A stretch of DNA of 38,867 nt. It comes from an uncultured Verrucomicrobia subdivision 3 bacterium. Lineage in GTDB: Bacteria > Verrucomicrobiota > Verrucomicrobiia > Limisphaerales > UBA11358. Below are positions 1 through 10,031 of this stretch, in pieces. The DNA is taken from the NCBI GenBank assembly GCA_903944085.1, contig CAJAQO010000190.1, positions 1-38,867 of the forward strand, read 5' to 3'. Both the position numbers and the translations under genes were made by a program. The notes under the pieces were generated by a model. It was not told where the DNA came from. It searched no databases and was given only the letters and a program-made list of their open reading frames with translations. Numbering within the stretch: position 1 is the stretch's first letter; every line of letters begins with the position of its first letter.

Positions 1-9
1 CTCCAAAAT

Positions 10-125
10 CATCGCGAGTTGAGGTTTTATTAAAGCGTTTCAAGTTAAAAGCATCGCGAGTTGTCTTTTCATTAAAGCGTTTTGTCTTGGAATCATCGCG
101 CTTTGTCCGGCCAAAAAGGCGTTTT
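10..125. repeat. three-unit 42-bp tandem repeat
   Basis: The motif CATCGCGAGTTG starts at 10 and 52, and a diverged copy (CATCGCGCTTTG) starts at 94. The paired motif GCGTTT recurs at 35, 77 and 119. Both markers keep an exact 42-bp period. The period is 14 codons, so the minus strand reads as a 14-residue peptide repeat with a core like RQNALMKRQLAM. The array starts close to the window edge and may continue upstream. There are no spacers of the CRISPR kind. Confidence 0.75.
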
Positions 126-140
126 GGCGGGCGGAAGCAG

Positions 141-230
141 CCACCGGCCCTGGCCGGTGGCCGGGCGTCTCGCCCGGAGATCGAACTGGCGGCGAGACGC
201 CGCCTGAACTCGCAGCCGAGGACGGCTGCG
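141..230. repeat. run of four REP-like palindromes
   Basis: Four hairpins follow one another: 141-149/152-160 (9-bp stem, 2-nt loop), 161-167/171-177 (7-bp stem, TCT loop), 188-194/198-204 (7-bp stem, AGA loop) and 211-218/223-230 (8-bp stem, AGGA loop). All stems are perfect and GC-rich. Clustered short palindromes between genes are typical of REP/BIME elements. The last hairpin carries GGACGGCTGCGCT, a 13-mer that recurs at 11951-11963. Confidence 0.7.
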
Positions 231-379
231 CTACCTGACGCCGGTTCAGGGGTTCAACGCGCGAAATTCCATCTCGGGGAATTCTTGCGGTCGGCCACCA
301 AGGGCAGGGGATCGCGCCCATTGACTTTGGTGGCACGCCGCAGCTTGCGGCTTGGCGGCTGGCGGATGCCAGTCCGCAA

Positions 380-442
380 CCGGGCAATGGTTGTCTGGTC
401 GGGACACACAAACTATCTGATCCCCGGCCAGCCATTGCCCGG
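380..442. repeat. imperfect long hairpin
   Basis: CCGGGCAATGG at 380-390 is the exact reverse complement of 432-442. The pairing continues inward imperfectly (TGGTCGGGA against TCCCCGGCCA), leaving a loop of roughly 16-20 nt. There is no T-run, so a terminator role is not evident. It could be a degenerate REP or MITE-like element. Confidence 0.5.
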
Positions 443-600
443 GTCAATGTTCCCCGGTCAAGTCGGGAATTAAACCTGACGACATCATTTTTTGAGGATT
501 ATTGGAACCGAAGATTGCCAAGCTAACGAAGCTCTTGGTTGCCTTCGTTACCTTCGGTAAAAACAGCGGCAATCATTTCGGTCGTCGGATTTATCAACCG

Positions 601-662
601 CGCAGTCCAGACGCTTCGCGCTCACCAATACCGTTCGCCGCTCGCGGAGCGTCTGGACTGCG
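601..662. repeat. 20-bp inverted repeat (REP-like)
   Basis: The arms at 601-620 and 643-662 match at 19 of 20 positions as reverse complements and enclose a 22-nt spacer. The core is GCAGTCCAGACGC / GCGTCTGGACTGC. The element ends about 118 bp before the start of the first CDS. From memory, this core recurs in Verrucomicrobiota intergenic regions; that is an impression to be checked. Confidence 0.65.
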
Positions 663-779
663 GTGACTTCTGCACCGCCGTCATCTCCCCCGAATGTGCG
701 ATGCCAGACGGGGTTTTTATTCGCTAGATTCTTAAGCATCAAATTCGTCGCCTCGACAAGCGCGGGAGATTTGGAAAAG

Positions 780-2780
780 ATGATCGAAACCAACTCTAAT
801 CTGATGAGACAAGCAAAAAAACTTGGCGGGGTCATGGCGCTTTTGGGCATGGTTGTGCTCGCCAACGCGACACTGCGCGCGGCGGAGTTCAAGCTGGACA
901 ACGACCAGGTGATTTTCACCGGCAACGCCCAAAACGGCCGGCTGCTGCCCGTCGCGTTGCAGGACAAAAAGACCGGCCAGACGGTGAAACTCGGCGCGGA
1001 CGTGTTCAGCCTCGTCCTGACCAACGGAGATATTTTGCGCGCCGGCGAATTCAAACTCACCGGCCAGCCGCAAATCGTGCCGTTGCCGGTGAATCCAAAC
1101 GCCTCGCGTTTTGCCGAACGGTTGCCGGGCAAGGAACTGATTGCCAACTTGACCAGCGCGGACGGCAATTTGCAGGTGACGTGGCACGCGATTTTGCGCG
1201 ACGGCTCGCGTTATCTGCGTGAACAGGTGGAACTCAAGGCGGCGAAAAAATCGTTTCCGTTGAAAGCCGTCGGCATGTTGGAAACGCCCAACGTGACGGC
1301 ACACGCGACCGGCACCGTGGACGGTTCGCCGGTGGCGGACAAGACGACGTTTTACGGCGTGGAACATCCGCTTTCCATCAACCGCGCGGAAATGGGTTTT
1401 GTGCGCTGTTTCCTCCCGCGCGGCGCGGCGATTCAGGCGGGCGAGAGTTTTGATTGCTCGCTGGTGGTCGGCTTCGTGCGGCCGGGCCAGTTGCGCCGTG
1501 ATTTTCTGGCCTACCTCGAACGCGAGCGCGCGCATCCGTATCGGCCGTTTTTGCATTACAATTCGTGGTATGACATCGGTTATTTCAGCAAGTATGACGA
1601 GGCGGCGGCATTGAATGTCATCAACACTTTCGGCGAGGAACTTTCGGTGAAGCGCGGCGTGAAACTGGATTCTTTTTTGTTCGACGACGGCTGGGACAAC
1701 GACGCGACGCTGTGGCAGTTTGATAAAACCAATTTTCCGAACGGCTTTGCGCCGCTGCGGCAGGCGGCGGCGAAATACGGCGCGGCCCCGGGCATCTGGC
1801 TGTCGCCGTGGGGCGGCTACGGCACGCCGCATGAGGAGCGGATCAAATTTGGCCAGGCGCAGGGTTTTGAAATCCGCGACGGCAACTTTTCTTTGGCCGG
1901 GCCGAAATATTACGAGCGCTTTCGCGGACGCTGCGTGGAGGTGGTGAAAGATTACGGCATCAACCAGTTCAAGTTCGACGGCATCGGCGTGGACGGCAAC
2001 GACGATTCCGGCGCGGGCTTGCGCGATTTCGAGGCCATGCTGAAACTGATCGCCGAGCTGCGCTCGCTCAAGCCGGACCTTTACATCAACCAGACCACGG
2101 GCACCTGGCCGTCGCCATTCTGGCTGCTGCACGCGGATTCGATCTGGCGCGGCGGCGAAGATCACGATTTTGTTTCCGGCACCGCGCCGGCCCGCGAGCG
2201 CTGGATTTCCTACAAAGATAATGACGTTCACGACGAGGTCGTGGGCCGGAGCGATTTATATCCGCTCAACTCGCTGATGTTGCATGGCATCATTTACGCG
2301 AAGTCGGCGCACGACTTGAATTACGACACGAACAACATTTTCAAATCCGAAGTGCGCGCCTTTTTTGGCAACGGCACCCAGTTGCAGGAAATGTATATCA
2401 CGCCGGCGCTGATGACTTCGGAAAACTGGGACACGCTGGCGGAAGCCGCCAAATGGTCGCGCGCCAATGCCGACACGCTGGTGGACACGCATTGGATTGG
2501 CGGCGCGCCGGCTGACCGGCAAGTCTATGGCTGGGCTGCTTGGTCGCCGAAGAAAGGTATTTTGACCTTGCGCAATCCGTCGGCCCGGGCGCAGGAAATA
2601 AAAATTGATCCGGCAAAGGCGTTTGAGCTTCCCGCCGACGCGGCAAAAATTTTCACCATTGTCAACCCGTTCAAGGATCAGCAGTTCGAACCCACCGCGC
2701 TGACCGCCGGCACAGAAACCCGGTTTAAGTTGAAACCGTTTGAGGTTTTGGTCATCGAGGCCCAGCCGGATAAGATATAA
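780..2780 (+). CDS. secreted GH36/GH27-like alpha-galactosidase relative
   Basis: Probable retaining alpha-glycosidase of 666 aa acting outside the cytoplasm on alpha-galactosides or similar substrates. A short Lys-containing segment and a hydrophobic stretch (about residues 10-34, ending LRAAEF) look like a signal peptide. The middle is a TIM barrel: FDDGWD at 301-306, GIWLSPWGGYG soon after, and KFDG with Asp400 in the position of the GH36/GH27 nucleophile (compare KWD/KYD motifs). Asp461 in GGEDHDF is a candidate acid/base, less certain. A small beta domain closes the C-terminus. I chose ATG 780 because GGAAAAG and GGGAG lie just upstream; ATG 804 would give a cleaner signal peptide but lacks a ribosome site, and the frame is open to 663. 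It lies 61 bp before a giant exoprotein, probably co-transcribed. Exact substrate is unknown. Confidence 0.8.
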   Translation: MIETNSNLMRQAKKLGGVMALLGMVVLANATLRAAEFKLDNDQVIFTGNAQNGRLLPVALQDKKTGQTVKLGADVFSLVLTNGDILRAGEFKLTGQPQIVPLPVNPNASRFAERLPGKELIANLTSADGNLQVTWHAILRDGSRYLREQVELKAAKKSFPLKAVGMLETPNVTAHATGTVDGSPVADKTTFYGVEHPLSINRAEMGFVRCFLPRGAAIQAGESFDCSLVVGFVRPGQLRRDFLAYLERERAHPYRPFLHYNSWYDIGYFSKYDEAAALNVINTFGEELSVKRGVKLDSFLFDDGWDNDATLWQFDKTNFPNGFAPLRQAAAKYGAAPGIWLSPWGGYGTPHEERIKFGQAQGFEIRDGNFSLAGPKYYERFRGRCVEVVKDYGINQFKFDGIGVDGNDDSGAGLRDFEAMLKLIAELRSLKPDLYINQTTGTWPSPFWLLHADSIWRGGEDHDFVSGTAPARERWISYKDNDVHDEVVGRSDLYPLNSLMLHGIIYAKSAHDLNYDTNNIFKSEVRAFFGNGTQLQEMYITPALMTSENWDTLAEAAKWSRANADTLVDTHWIGGAPADRQVYGWAAWSPKKGILTLRNPSARAQEIKIDPAKAFELPADAAKIFTIVNPFKDQQFEPTALTAGTETRFKLKPFEVLVIEAQPDKI

Positions 2781-2841
2781 ATGACCGGCCGAGATGCTTT
2801 CGTTTTGGCTTTTAGCGGGAGGATTGAAGTCACCATTTTTT

Positions 2842-5800
2842 ATGAAATCAACCAGCTATCGCCTGGCGAACGGATTGCTTCTGGCAACCGTGCTTTTTTC
2901 AACTCTGGCCCGCGCCGAATATCATTACTTCAGCAATGTGCAAAGTGGTTCCGACGGCATCGTGCAGGAAATCCGCTGGCCGTATTGGAATAACACCTAT
3001 TACAACACCTGGTTGAGCGATGACTGGACCAGCACCGAAGGCACGAGCGGTTACTTTTACAATGGTTTGGCATTGCCCGCGGCTGGTTCGCCGAATCCGG
3101 TCACCACGCAGCAGACGATCAACTGGAGCTTCTGGCCGTTGAGCAGCCCGGTGAACATTACGGACACCATCCATTCCGGCTACACCAGTCCGAACACATT
3201 CTCGATGCCAACCATTGGCGAAGGCACCATCTTCCGTTCGCCGGGACTCTGGACGGCATGGCAGACCAATGTCTGGTATCGCCTGGCTTTTCGCACCTGG
3301 CAACCGGTGAGCGCCACGCCGCACCAAGGTTATGCCGGCACTTGGTTGCGGGACCCGGTGACAGGTGCATGGTATCACATGGCAACGGTCCAACTGCCGT
3401 TCACCGTCACGGGTATTGATGGTTTGATGGGCTTTCAGGAAAACGCCACCGGCGGTTCCCAGCCGCAGCGGACGGACTACCGTAATTGTTATTACCACAA
3501 GAACGGAGCGTGGAACAGCGGCAACCAGTTTTACGTCTATAACCACGGTGGCGGCATTGAGAACGTGGGACTGATAGAAACCAATACCGCAGTTTATTAC
3601 GAGACTTGCAAGAGCAATGGAGTTTACACCGGCTCAATAACCAATACCGGCCAATCGTCGCCTACCTTCACCATCACCCAGCCGGCGGTGCCTACGTTTT
3701 TTGATCCGATTCTGGTGACGAACTATGGCGCAACTGTTACCAGCACACAACTGGTCGTGCAATGGCAGATGGCTCCGAACAGTTCGCCGCAGTTCGCCTA
3801 TCAAATTGATGTTTATACCAACGCCAGCTACACGGGCACGGTGGCCTTGACATTTTTCGACATCGCACCCGATGCGCGACAAAAGCTGTTGAACCTTCCG
3901 GGCGTCACCACGCCATTTCCAAAACTGACGGTCATTGATATTTTCAACCAGACCAACGCGCCGATTGGTTTGACGCCGACCAATGCCAGCCTGCTCGCCG
4001 CCACCAGCGTTCCTGGCGCGGTGAACGGATTAGGCTATGCCTATTACGAATCCGCCAGCAATGTCTATGGCTCCGGCAGCGGCACGAACTGGTCGTCCAT
4101 GCCGAACTTCGCCGCGCTGACGCCGGTGTATAATGGCGCGGTCAACAATCTGGATCTTTCGGCACGCCGTCGCCGCGATGGTTATGCATTTAATTACACC
4201 GGCTACATCAATGTGCCGACGAGCGGACTATATACTTTCACGCTGAATTCAGACGCCGGCAGCAAATTGTTTGTGGACGGTCAACCGGTTGTTAACTGGG
4301 ACGGTGAACATAGTCCGTCGGACTTGAGCGGCTGGATTGGCTTGCAGCCGGGCTATCATTTGGTCAACGTCCAATATTTTTGCGACACGCAGCCTACGGG
4401 GCTATTCAGTGACTATTTCGACACGCTGACGCTTTCGTATGAAGGTCCTGGAATCGCCAAAACCATCGTGGCAGATAGCGCATTTGTGCGCGTGCCCGGC
4501 GGCGAGCCGGTCGTGAGCATCACGTCGCCCACGAACGGTGCTGTTACTTCCGGCGCGAGCGTGTCATTGAGCGCAGCGGTTGCGGCCAACGGAAACACTA
4601 TTAACAACGTGCAGTTTTATGTGGGTAATAATTACTGGGCGCAGGATGCAGCCGCACCTTACAATGTCAGTTCGTTTTTCTGGAACAACAATAACAATCC
4701 GATTCGGGCCCGGGTATTTTACAACGGAACGAACGTAATTGATTCGGCGGCGAACTCGGTGACGACGACCAACATGACGCTGGCTCCGTGGCAGTTCGGG
4801 CAGATCTTCTATCATAATTATCCGAACGGCGCGAGCATCGCCAGTGGCACTTACTCCTTGATCGGCGACGGTATGAATCTGCTTACCCGGCAAGTTAGTG
4901 GTGATTGCACATTAATTGCTCACTTATCGGGACTGCCTAGCACTGCGGCAAAACCGGACGGCTCGACGCCGAGTTCCGGTTGGCAGGCGGGAATCATTAT
5001 TCGCGGCAATACTAACATGGTGCCGGGTTATCCGTGGGGTCAGACCGGCACCGCGCCGTTCACCGCTGTTTTTGGCCAGGTGGACGGCGGCGCGTATTAT
5101 CAGGATGAAACGATGGTCAATGGCGGGGGCGGTTATTCTTCCAGCAATCTAGGCGGCCAGAAATGGTTCAAGCTCCAGCGCGTGAGCAATACGTTCACCA
5201 GTTCGGTCTCGGCGGACGGAGTAACTTGGACACCGGTGAACACCAACACGCTCACCGATTTTGGCACGACGGTTTATGCCGGTTTTTTTACTTATGCCGG
5301 ACCATCCGCCAATCCCAGCGTCCACTGGGCGAGTTTCAACAATGTCAGCCTGACGGGCAATCTGGTCGGGCCGCCCGGGGTGGCGGTGATTCCGCAGGCG
5401 GCCACGATTTATGCGGGGCAAACTCAAACGCTAACGGCCGTGCCGAGCGGCAACGCTCCGTTCACTTATCAGTGGCAGTATAACAACCTAAACATAAATG
5501 GTGCGCCTAACTCGACCTTGAATTTGACTAATGTGCAAGCTTCGGCTTCGGGTCTTTACACGGTGATTTTGAATAACTCCAACGGCACCGCAGCGGCCAC
5601 GGCCACGCTGACCGTGCTTACTGCGCCGCCGGCGACCGCGCAGATTCTGTCGAACAATCCGACCGGCTACTGGCGGCTTAACGAAACTGCCGGTCCGACA
5701 GCTTTTGATTCGGCGGGCAGTTTCAACGGCACGGGTGAAGGCGGCCTCGTGTTTGGCGTGCCAGGCGTGACCAATTTTCCGTTCACCGGATTCGAGAGCG

Positions 5801-8661
5801 GCAATCTTGGCGCGCAATTCAACGGCACAGACGCGAATGTTTCTATTCCGGGTATTAATTTCAACACCACCAATTTCACCATCACGGGCTGGGTGAAATG
5901 CAATGGCGCGCAAACTTCGTGGTCGGGACTCGTCTTCAGTCGCGGCAGCGGCTACGGCACGGGTTTGATGGTAGATAATAACGGCAGCAATGTCGAGTTA
6001 CGCTATAGTTGGAACGACAATGGCGGTGATTACAATTTTAGCACCGGCCTAAATCTGCCAACCAACGGCGTCTGGGCGTTTATGGCACTGACAATTGAGC
6101 CGACGCGGGCGATTATTTACATGGCCACTAATTCCGTGTTGACCGCAAAGACAAACACCGTGACGAATAGCGGACGGACCTTTGGCGGCAGTTTTTATTT
6201 TGGTTATGATCCGAACAGCTCGTCGCGTCGTTTCAATGGCACGCTGGATGAAATTGCAATTTACAACCGGACGCTGACACCAGCGCAAATCAGTCAGATT
6301 GTTGCGGCGGCACAGCAGGCGCTGCCACCGGCGATTAGCCTGATCAGTCCGGTGAGCGGCACTGGATATGGCACGCCGGCAACCATTAATTTGAGCACCA
6401 GCGTCGCCACCAATGGACACGGCATCAACTATGTTCAGTTTTACAACGGTGCGAACTTGCTGGGAATTTCGAGCAACGCACCTTATGGTTTCTATTGGAC
6501 GAATGTTTCCGCCGGCGCTTACACCCTGTTCGCCCAGTTGGTTTATGATACGACTAATGTCATCAGCTCCGCCCCGGCATTTGTCAGCGTCAACCCGATA
6601 CCGGCGACTCCGGCGACAGTGACGGCGACAGCTTTGGCTACTAATTTGGTGAGCGTAACTTGGTCTGCTGCGAGCTATGCCGCAAGTTATATCTTGAGCC
6701 GCAACGGAAATGTCATCGGCGCAGTGTCGGGAACTAATTATCTTGATCTTGGCTTGGTCGCTGGTTCCAATTATTGTTACTCGGTGGTGGCCAGCAACAG
6801 TTATGGGAGTTCCGCTGCCAGCACACCCAGTTGCGTGATTACTCCGGCGTCTGGCGGAGCTTTCGAATGGGACGCCGGCGGGATTGCCGGTGCACAGGAC
6901 GGAAATGGAACTTGGGGCGGCAGTTCCGCGACGTGGTGGAACGGCGCAGCCAACATAGCTTGGTCGGATAATAAACTGGCCGTGTTTGGCGCGGGCACCA
7001 CCACGAACTCCACGGCCACGATCACGAATGACGTGGCACCATCAGGCATCCTGTTCAACGCGAACAACGGCGGCAACTACGATGTTTCCAGCAGCGCGAA
7101 CGGCACCAGTCATCTGATTCTCTCCGGCGCGGTCATCATCACCGCCAATAACGACGCCACAATTGACGCATATCTCAAGGGCGGCGGCCAGTTGATCAAG
7201 TCTGGTCCGGGCACGCTCACCATCTCTGGCGGCAACACCAATACTGGCGCGGTCATTGTTAACGGGGGCAGACTGCTGGCGACGGGCGGCGGCTGGTATG
7301 CCAACCGCAGCATTGGTTCCGGCTCGCTCATTGTGAGCAACGGGGCGGTGGCGGAGTTTTCCGTCGCCCACGGATTTGGGGCCGGAGCCGGCGGTTACTC
7401 AGCTACTTTGAGCAGCGGCGGCACGCTCCAATTTGATCACGAAAATTACGTCAGCGGTCTAACTTTGACGGCAGGTGTATTAATGGGGGCTGGCGAAATC
7501 CGCACCACCGGCGGCACCTATTCCACATTGGCGGCCGCAAATCCTTCGGTTATTAGTCTGCCGGTTAATTTTGTCAGTGGGGGCACGTTTAATATCGCGC
7601 GCGGCACGGGATCGGCGGACTTACTGGCTACCGGCTATGCCTATGATACAGGAGCTTTGACAAAGAGCGGTGCGGGCATCATGGCTATCAGTGGGGCTTG
7701 GACTAACAGCGGCACGACGACGATCAGCGCCGGAACCTTGCAAATAGATGGTTCGCTGGGCACCAATACTGTCTCGGTGGCCAATAACGCCACACTCGCG
7801 GGTGTGGGTGTGATCAATGGTGCCACTATTGTTAATAGCGGTGGCACGATTGCTCCCGGCGATGCCGGCCTTGGGAAACTTGTATTTGGCAGCAGCGTGG
7901 CCCTCAATTCTGGATCCAAATGCATATTGGAGTTGAGCAAGAACGGCGGCGTTTTGAGCAACGATCTGTTATCCGTCACTGGCACGCTGACCTTGGGCGG
8001 CACGCTCACGGTTACTAATATTGGCACCAATGCGCTGGCGGCAGGCGACAGTTTTGACTTATTTAACGCCAGTTCTTTTAGTGGCAATTTCAGTGGCAAA
8101 AATTTGCCGGCGCTGACGACGAATCTGGTCTGGGATACGACGCAATGGGCGACCAGCGGTGTAATTTTTGTGGGAGCTTTGCCGGTCATTACCAACCAGC
8201 CACAAAGTCTGGCGGTCAACTTGGGTGGCCCGGCCGGCTTCAGCGTGGGCGCGAGCGGTTCTCCAATTTTGACTTATCAATGGTGCAAAAACAGTGTTTT
8301 TATTCCGGGCGCGAACACCACGAGTTATCATTTGTCGTCGGTGAGCGTGGGCGACGCTGCGAGTTACACCGTAGTGATCACCAACAATTACGGATCAGTG
8401 ACGAGTTTGGTGGCGACGCTGATGATCAATCCGCCGCCAGGTTTCAACGGCTTGGGACTGTTAAGCAACGGAGCCTTCAGTTTGATCGCCACGGGCGCGG
8501 CGGGCGGCACTTGTGTGCTGTTGGGCACCACGAACCTGCAGCCGCCGATTGGCTGGCTGCCGCTGACCACCAACACGGCTGACACCAATGGACTGTTTAA
8601 TTTCAGCGATGCGCAAGCGACGAATTTTTCGCAGCGGTTTTACCGTCTCCTGACGCAGTGA
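2842..8661 (+). CDS. giant secreted multidomain protein (DUF3472, PA14, LamG, Ig, beta-strand repeats)
   Basis: 1939-aa exported protein, probably a carbohydrate-binding or surface adhesin/enzyme. A signal peptide (residues 1-25, ending TLARA) fixes the start at ATG 2842; the frame is open from 2794 but those codons would bury the signal. GGAGG lies at 2818-2822, rather far away. Domains in order, approximate: DUF3472-like 26-270, beta-sandwich region 283-383, PA14-like 395-545 ([17 protein letters not shown]), Ig-like 553-643, DUF1349/LamG-like 647-840, Ig 845-926, LamG 933-1160 (ends [21 protein letters not shown] without a break in pattern), Ig-like 1163-1253, Fn3 1255-1335, autotransporter-associated beta-strand repeats 1340-1773, Ig 1780-1863, and a final domain ending QRFYRLL, a style common on verrucomicrobial exoproteins. 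No catalytic motif is recognised. It is very rich in Asn, Thr, Ser and Gly. Confidence 0.85.
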   Translation: MKSTSYRLANGLLLATVLFSTLARAEYHYFSNVQSGSDGIVQEIRWPYWNNTYYNTWLSDDWTSTEGTSGYFYNGLALPAAGSPNPVTTQQTINWSFWPLSSPVNITDTIHSGYTSPNTFSMPTIGEGTIFRSPGLWTAWQTNVWYRLAFRTWQPVSATPHQGYAGTWLRDPVTGAWYHMATVQLPFTVTGIDGLMGFQENATGGSQPQRTDYRNCYYHKNGAWNSGNQFYVYNHGGGIENVGLIETNTAVYYETCKSNGVYTGSITNTGQSSPTFTITQPAVPTFFDPILVTNYGATVTSTQLVVQWQMAPNSSPQFAYQIDVYTNASYTGTVALTFFDIAPDARQKLLNLPGVTTPFPKLTVIDIFNQTNAPIGLTPTNASLLAATSVPGAVNGLGYAYYESASNVYGSGSGTNWSSMPNFAALTPVYNGAVNNLDLSARRRRDGYAFNYTGYINVPTSGLYTFTLNSDAGSKLFVDGQPVVNWDGEHSPSDLSGWIGLQPGYHLVNVQYFCDTQPTGLFSDYFDTLTLSYEGPGIAKTIVADSAFVRVPGGEPVVSITSPTNGAVTSGASVSLSAAVAANGNTINNVQFYVGNNYWAQDAAAPYNVSSFFWNNNNNPIRARVFYNGTNVIDSAANSVTTTNMTLAPWQFGQIFYHNYPNGASIASGTYSLIGDGMNLLTRQVSGDCTLIAHLSGLPSTAAKPDGSTPSSGWQAGIIIRGNTNMVPGYPWGQTGTAPFTAVFGQVDGGAYYQDETMVNGGGGYSSSNLGGQKWFKLQRVSNTFTSSVSADGVTWTPVNTNTLTDFGTTVYAGFFTYAGPSANPSVHWASFNNVSLTGNLVGPPGVAVIPQAATIYAGQTQTLTAVPSGNAPFTYQWQYNNLNINGAPNSTLNLTNVQASASGLYTVILNNSNGTAAATATLTVLTAPPATAQILSNNPTGYWRLNETAGPTAFDSAGSFNGTGEGGLVFGVPGVTNFPFTGFESGNLGAQFNGTDANVSIPGINFNTTNFTITGWVKCNGAQTSWSGLVFSRGSGYGTGLMVDNNGSNVELRYSWNDNGGDYNFSTGLNLPTNGVWAFMALTIEPTRAIIYMATNSVLTAKTNTVTNSGRTFGGSFYFGYDPNSSSRRFNGTLDEIAIYNRTLTPAQISQIVAAAQQALPPAISLISPVSGTGYGTPATINLSTSVATNGHGINYVQFYNGANLLGISSNAPYGFYWTNVSAGAYTLFAQLVYDTTNVISSAPAFVSVNPIPATPATVTATALATNLVSVTWSAASYAASYILSRNGNVIGAVSGTNYLDLGLVAGSNYCYSVVASNSYGSSAASTPSCVITPASGGAFEWDAGGIAGAQDGNGTWGGSSATWWNGAANIAWSDNKLAVFGAGTTTNSTATITNDVAPSGILFNANNGGNYDVSSSANGTSHLILSGAVIITANNDATIDAYLKGGGQLIKSGPGTLTISGGNTNTGAVIVNGGRLLATGGGWYANRSIGSGSLIVSNGAVAEFSVAHGFGAGAGGYSATLSSGGTLQFDHENYVSGLTLTAGVLMGAGEIRTTGGTYSTLAAANPSVISLPVNFVSGGTFNIARGTGSADLLATGYAYDTGALTKSGAGIMAISGAWTNSGTTTISAGTLQIDGSLGTNTVSVANNATLAGVGVINGATIVNSGGTIAPGDAGLGKLVFGSSVALNSGSKCILELSKNGGVLSNDLLSVTGTLTLGGTLTVTNIGTNALAAGDSFDLFNASSFSGNFSGKNLPALTTNLVWDTTQWATSGVIFVGALPVITNQPQSLAVNLGGPAGFSVGASGSPILTYQWCKNSVFIPGANTTSYHLSSVSVGDAASYTVVITNNYGSVTSLVATLMINPPPGFNGLGLLSNGAFSLIATGAAGGTCVLLGTTNLQPPIGWLPLTTNTADTNGLFNFSDAQATNFSQRFYRLLTQ

Positions 8662-8815
8662 TTCATCTTTTGCGCCGGCGAGAATGGTTGTGAGCGCAAG
8701 TGCAAAGGTGCCGATGCTTTCGGTGCTCGTTGGCCGGCCCAGCTACGGATCAATCAAAAAAGCCAATGAAATGACTGGTCTTGACTGGCTGAGGCAATTA
8801 TATTAAAAATTACTT

Positions 8816-9697
8816 ATGCAAATCGAAAGTCTGAAAATGTATTGCGATCTGGTCGAAACGCAAAGCTTCACCAAGGCCGCCCAAATCAGCGGCGTCACCC
8901 AGTCCGCCATCAGCCAGCAAATCAGCATGATGGAGCGCATGTTCAAATCGCTGCTGGTCGAACGCAGCAAAAAGCAGTTCCGCCTCACGCGCGAAGGCCA
9001 GGAGCTCTATGATTACAGCAAGCAAATCCTGGCGGCGTATGATTCGCTGAACAGCAAGTTGATGGAATTGAAGGATATTATTTCCGGCAGCATTCGGGTG
9101 GCGACGATTTACTCCATTGGCTTGCACGATCTGCCGCCGTATATCAAAAAATTCATGCAGGGCTACCCGACCGTGAACATTCATGTGGAGTATCGCCGCG
9201 CGAAACAGGTGTATGAGGATGTGATGAGCAACATCGTGGACCTGGGCCTCATTGCCTATCCGGTGAAAGATCCCAAGCTCGAAATTATTTCGCTGCGCAA
9301 AGAGCCGCTGGTGCTGGTCTGCCATCCACAGCATCCGTTCGCCAAGCAAAAAGCCATCAAGCTCAAAGCGCTGGACGGGCAGAAATTCATCAGCTTCGAG
9401 CCGGACACGCCGACGCGCAAAGCGCTGGACCGGATTTTGCGGGAACACGGCGTGGAAGTGCCGCATGTGATGGAATTCGACAATGTGGAAACGGTGAAAC
9501 GCGCGGTGGAAATTGATGCCGGCATTTCGATCGTGCCGCAAAGCACGATTCGTCAGGAGATTGACAAGAAGACCCTGGCCTGCGTTGAAATTCAAGACGG
9601 CGAATTCTTCCGGCCGATTGCGGCGATCTACAAAAAAAACCGGGTGCTTTCGCCGGCGATGAAGCAGTTCCTCGCCATCTTAAAAAACGCGGCTTGA
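8816..9697 (+). CDS. LysR-family transcriptional regulator (CysB/CysL-like)
   Basis: 293 aa, the usual LysR length. Residues 1-60 form the winged helix-turn-helix (IESLKMYCDLVETQSFTKAA, then SGVTQSAISQQISMME). The rest is a periplasmic-binding-like effector domain (about 90-293) with typical blocks GSIRVATIYSIG, IVDLGLIAYPVKD, EPLVLVCHPQHPFA and AVEIDAGISIVPQSTI. The family senses a small molecule and activates or represses target genes; the overall style resembles the CysB/CysL/CbbR group, which suggests but does not prove a metabolic or sulfur-related signal. ATG 8816 matches the family N-terminus although no good ribosome-binding site precedes it. It stands alone on the plus strand, 154 bp after the exoprotein. 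Confidence 0.93.
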   Translation: MQIESLKMYCDLVETQSFTKAAQISGVTQSAISQQISMMERMFKSLLVERSKKQFRLTREGQELYDYSKQILAAYDSLNSKLMELKDIISGSIRVATIYSIGLHDLPPYIKKFMQGYPTVNIHVEYRRAKQVYEDVMSNIVDLGLIAYPVKDPKLEIISLRKEPLVLVCHPQHPFAKQKAIKLKALDGQKFISFEPDTPTRKALDRILREHGVEVPHVMEFDNVETVKRAVEIDAGISIVPQSTIRQEIDKKTLACVEIQDGEFFRPIAAIYKKNRVLSPAMKQFLAILKNAA

Positions 9698-9773
9698 TCC
9701 AACGGGTCTGAACCAACGCTCATATTGCATACCGGTGCCTTAGTGCGACGGCTGAACTAAACAAAATATAATT

Positions 9774-9800
9774 CTCGGCGGACAAAGACTGTTCGCCGAG
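9774..9800 (+). terminator. possible terminator hairpin after the LysR gene
   Basis: CTCGGCGGAC and GTTCGCCGAG form a 10-bp stem with one G-U pair and a 7-nt loop. It lies 77 bp downstream of the LysR stop codon. The following sequence (CGCCTTTCC) has only a weak T-run, so termination is uncertain. Confidence 0.4.
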
Positions 9801-9847
9801 CGCCTTTCCACGATCAATCAATCCAATTACAATCAAAAGATAGCCTC

Positions 9848-9979
9848 ATGGATAAAAGCAGAAAAACCAGGTGGGAGAAACGCATGTTTCGGTGGCAAAT
9901 CGTGTTAATTTTCCTGCTCCCGCTGTTGTTCGGCCTGGTCTTTTGGCTGGCGGCCCGGCGCAATCCTTTTGGCCACTAA
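9848..9979 (+). CDS. small single-helix membrane peptide
   Basis: 43-aa reading frame starting at ATG. A charged N-terminus (MDKSRKTRWEKR) is followed by one strongly hydrophobic segment, about residues 17-36 (IVLIFLLPLLFGLVFWLAA), and a short basic tail (RRNPFGH). This positive-inside, one-helix layout is typical of small inner-membrane proteins. I do not recognise a family. The ribosome site is weak (AAAAGA at 9836-9841). It lies between the LysR gene and the convergent minus-strand gene. Confidence 0.4.
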   Translation: MDKSRKTRWEKRMFRWQIVLIFLLPLLFGLVFWLAARRNPFGH

Positions 9980-10031
9980 TCGGGATCGGTTGGTGAATCG
10001 CCGAAATCTTCCGCAGGCGGCGGCGTTCACC

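Larger units (their letters stand above)
1..779. other. gene-free, repeat-rich intergenic stretch
   Basis: I see no convincing gene here. The two overlapping open frames on opposite strands (40-447 minus, 87-473 plus) run through palindromes and tandem repeats and have no recognisable protein features. The stretch holds a 42-bp tandem repeat, a run of four REP-like hairpins, a longer imperfect hairpin and a 20-bp inverted repeat, each listed separately. The first coding gene begins at 780. Confidence 0.6.

Noticed and set aside
10-125. CRISPR array
   Set aside because: The repeats are contiguous 42-bp tandem units with conserved sequence throughout, without unique spacers or cas genes.
40-473. 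Overlapping open frames at 40-447 (minus) and 87-473 (plus)
   Set aside because: Both run through palindromes and the 42-bp repeat, have no signal, domain or ribosome site, and are low-quality in composition; only the repeat peptide is kept as an observation.
1182-1197. TGGCACG followed by TTTGC, sigma-54-like
   Set aside because: GG-to-GC spacing is one base too long and the site lies inside the glycosidase coding sequence.
732-2231. 499-codon open frame on the minus strand
   Set aside because: Exact antisense shadow of the glycosidase gene; rich in Arg/His/Ala as expected from GC-rich antisense frames, no domain.
8771-8808. Sigma-70 promoter for the LysR gene (TTGACT and TATATT)
   Set aside because: The two boxes are only 12 bp apart, and alternative pairings have poor -10 sequences.
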